Source: Christiangramia aestuarii
GTDB lineage: Bacteria; Bacteroidota; Bacteroidia; Flavobacteriales; Flavobacteriaceae
Assembly (NCBI RefSeq): GCF_009735585.1
Contig: NZ_VJVW01000006.1
Span: 85,800-149,799, forward strand
Reading direction: 5' to 3'
Length of the DNA stretch: 64,000 bases
Position numbers and translations under genes: made by a program. Shown piece by piece: positions 63,989 to 64,000 of this stretch (position 1 is the stretch's first letter; each line of letters begins with the position of its first letter). The notes under the pieces were generated by a model that searched no databases, was not told the DNA's origin, and saw only the letters and a program-made list of their open reading frames with translations.

Positions 63989-64000
63989 ATGCACATAGGT

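Larger units (their letters stand above)
63423..64000 (+). repeat. Tandem array of three units spaced 210-211 bp
   Basis: The CATAAGTAGG core starts at 63502, 63712 and 63923, and the upstream box TTTAGCTA (TTTAACTA in unit 3) at 63426, 63636 and 63839. Each unit is box, promoter, about 75 conserved bases and terminator; the sequence between terminator and the next box is poorly conserved. Unit 3 runs into the window edge, where GCACATAGGT repeats the text after unit 2, so more units may follow. Confidence 0.9.

Noticed and set aside
63423..64000. CRISPR array
   Set aside because: Repeats are about 75 bases plus a promoter and terminator, spaced 210 bp with partly conserved spacers. CRISPR repeats are 23-50 bases with unique spacers of similar size.

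Overview
The window comes from the chromosome of a member of the Bacteroidota, most likely a marine Flavobacteriaceae of the Gramella/Christiangramia kind. This is inferred from gene content and signals; no database was searched. The evidence is the Bat aerotolerance operon, a GH97 glucosidase, an IPExxxVDY-family protein next to pyruvate kinase, many lipoproteins and outer-membrane barrels, promoters of the flavobacterial type (TTG, about 19-21 bases, TAnnTTTG), and frequent TTG/GTG starts without Shine-Dalgarno sequences. I see no rRNA, tRNA, CRISPR array, prophage or transposase gene. Most of the window is core chromosome with high coding density on both strands.

Layout. 1-9.0 kb: the end of a DUF3095 gene, an M28 peptidase, a class V aminotransferase, an outer-membrane barrel, a lipoprotein zinc protease, a GH97 glycosidase and a PLP trans-sulfuration enzyme with a structured leader. 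9.2-16.2 kb: small secreted and membrane proteins, an ArsC-like protein with a DMT permease, a thioesterase, a YheT-type hydrolase, and the yicC-gmk-nadD operon behind a consensus promoter. 16.2-24.6 kb: a Kbp/LysM protein, a probable structured RNA on the minus strand, gpsA, a lipoprotein, a pheS operon containing a 58-residue membrane microprotein, a CREST-like membrane protein, cvpA, and a carbonic anhydrase/SulP pair. 24.7-34.2 kb: the complete minus-strand operon moxR-DUF58-(549 aa protein)-batA-batB-batC-batD-batE. 34.3-42.98 kb: a DUF4382 lipoprotein, an SDR, a four-helix-bundle protein, an AlbA_2 protein with a metallophosphoesterase, an acyl-ACP desaturase, and ALDH7 with 3-hydroxyanthranilate dioxygenase. 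43.0-50.7 kb: a REP-like repeat, a lipoprotein isoaspartyl peptidase/asparaginase, and a GbsR-type regulator heading an RND efflux operon (MFP, pump, OMF) with a palindromic operator. 50.7-63.4 kb: thioredoxin, DUF5996, YciI, CYTH, dinB, pyk, rnc-fabF-acpP, purN-rnhA, a PfkB kinase and a long PurF-like protein.

The most unusual feature is the right edge. Downstream of the PurF-like gene, from about 63.42 kb to the end of the window, there are three tandem units spaced 210-211 bp. Each has a conserved upstream box, a -7-type promoter, a near-identical core of about 75 bases and a strong intrinsic terminator. The core forms a hairpin whose stem keeps pairing by wobble in copy 1. Terminator loops differ in sequence and length, which breaks any reading frame. 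I read this as an array of independently transcribed sibling small RNAs, probably continuing past the window. A second structured RNA candidate lies on the minus strand between gpsA and the LysM gene.
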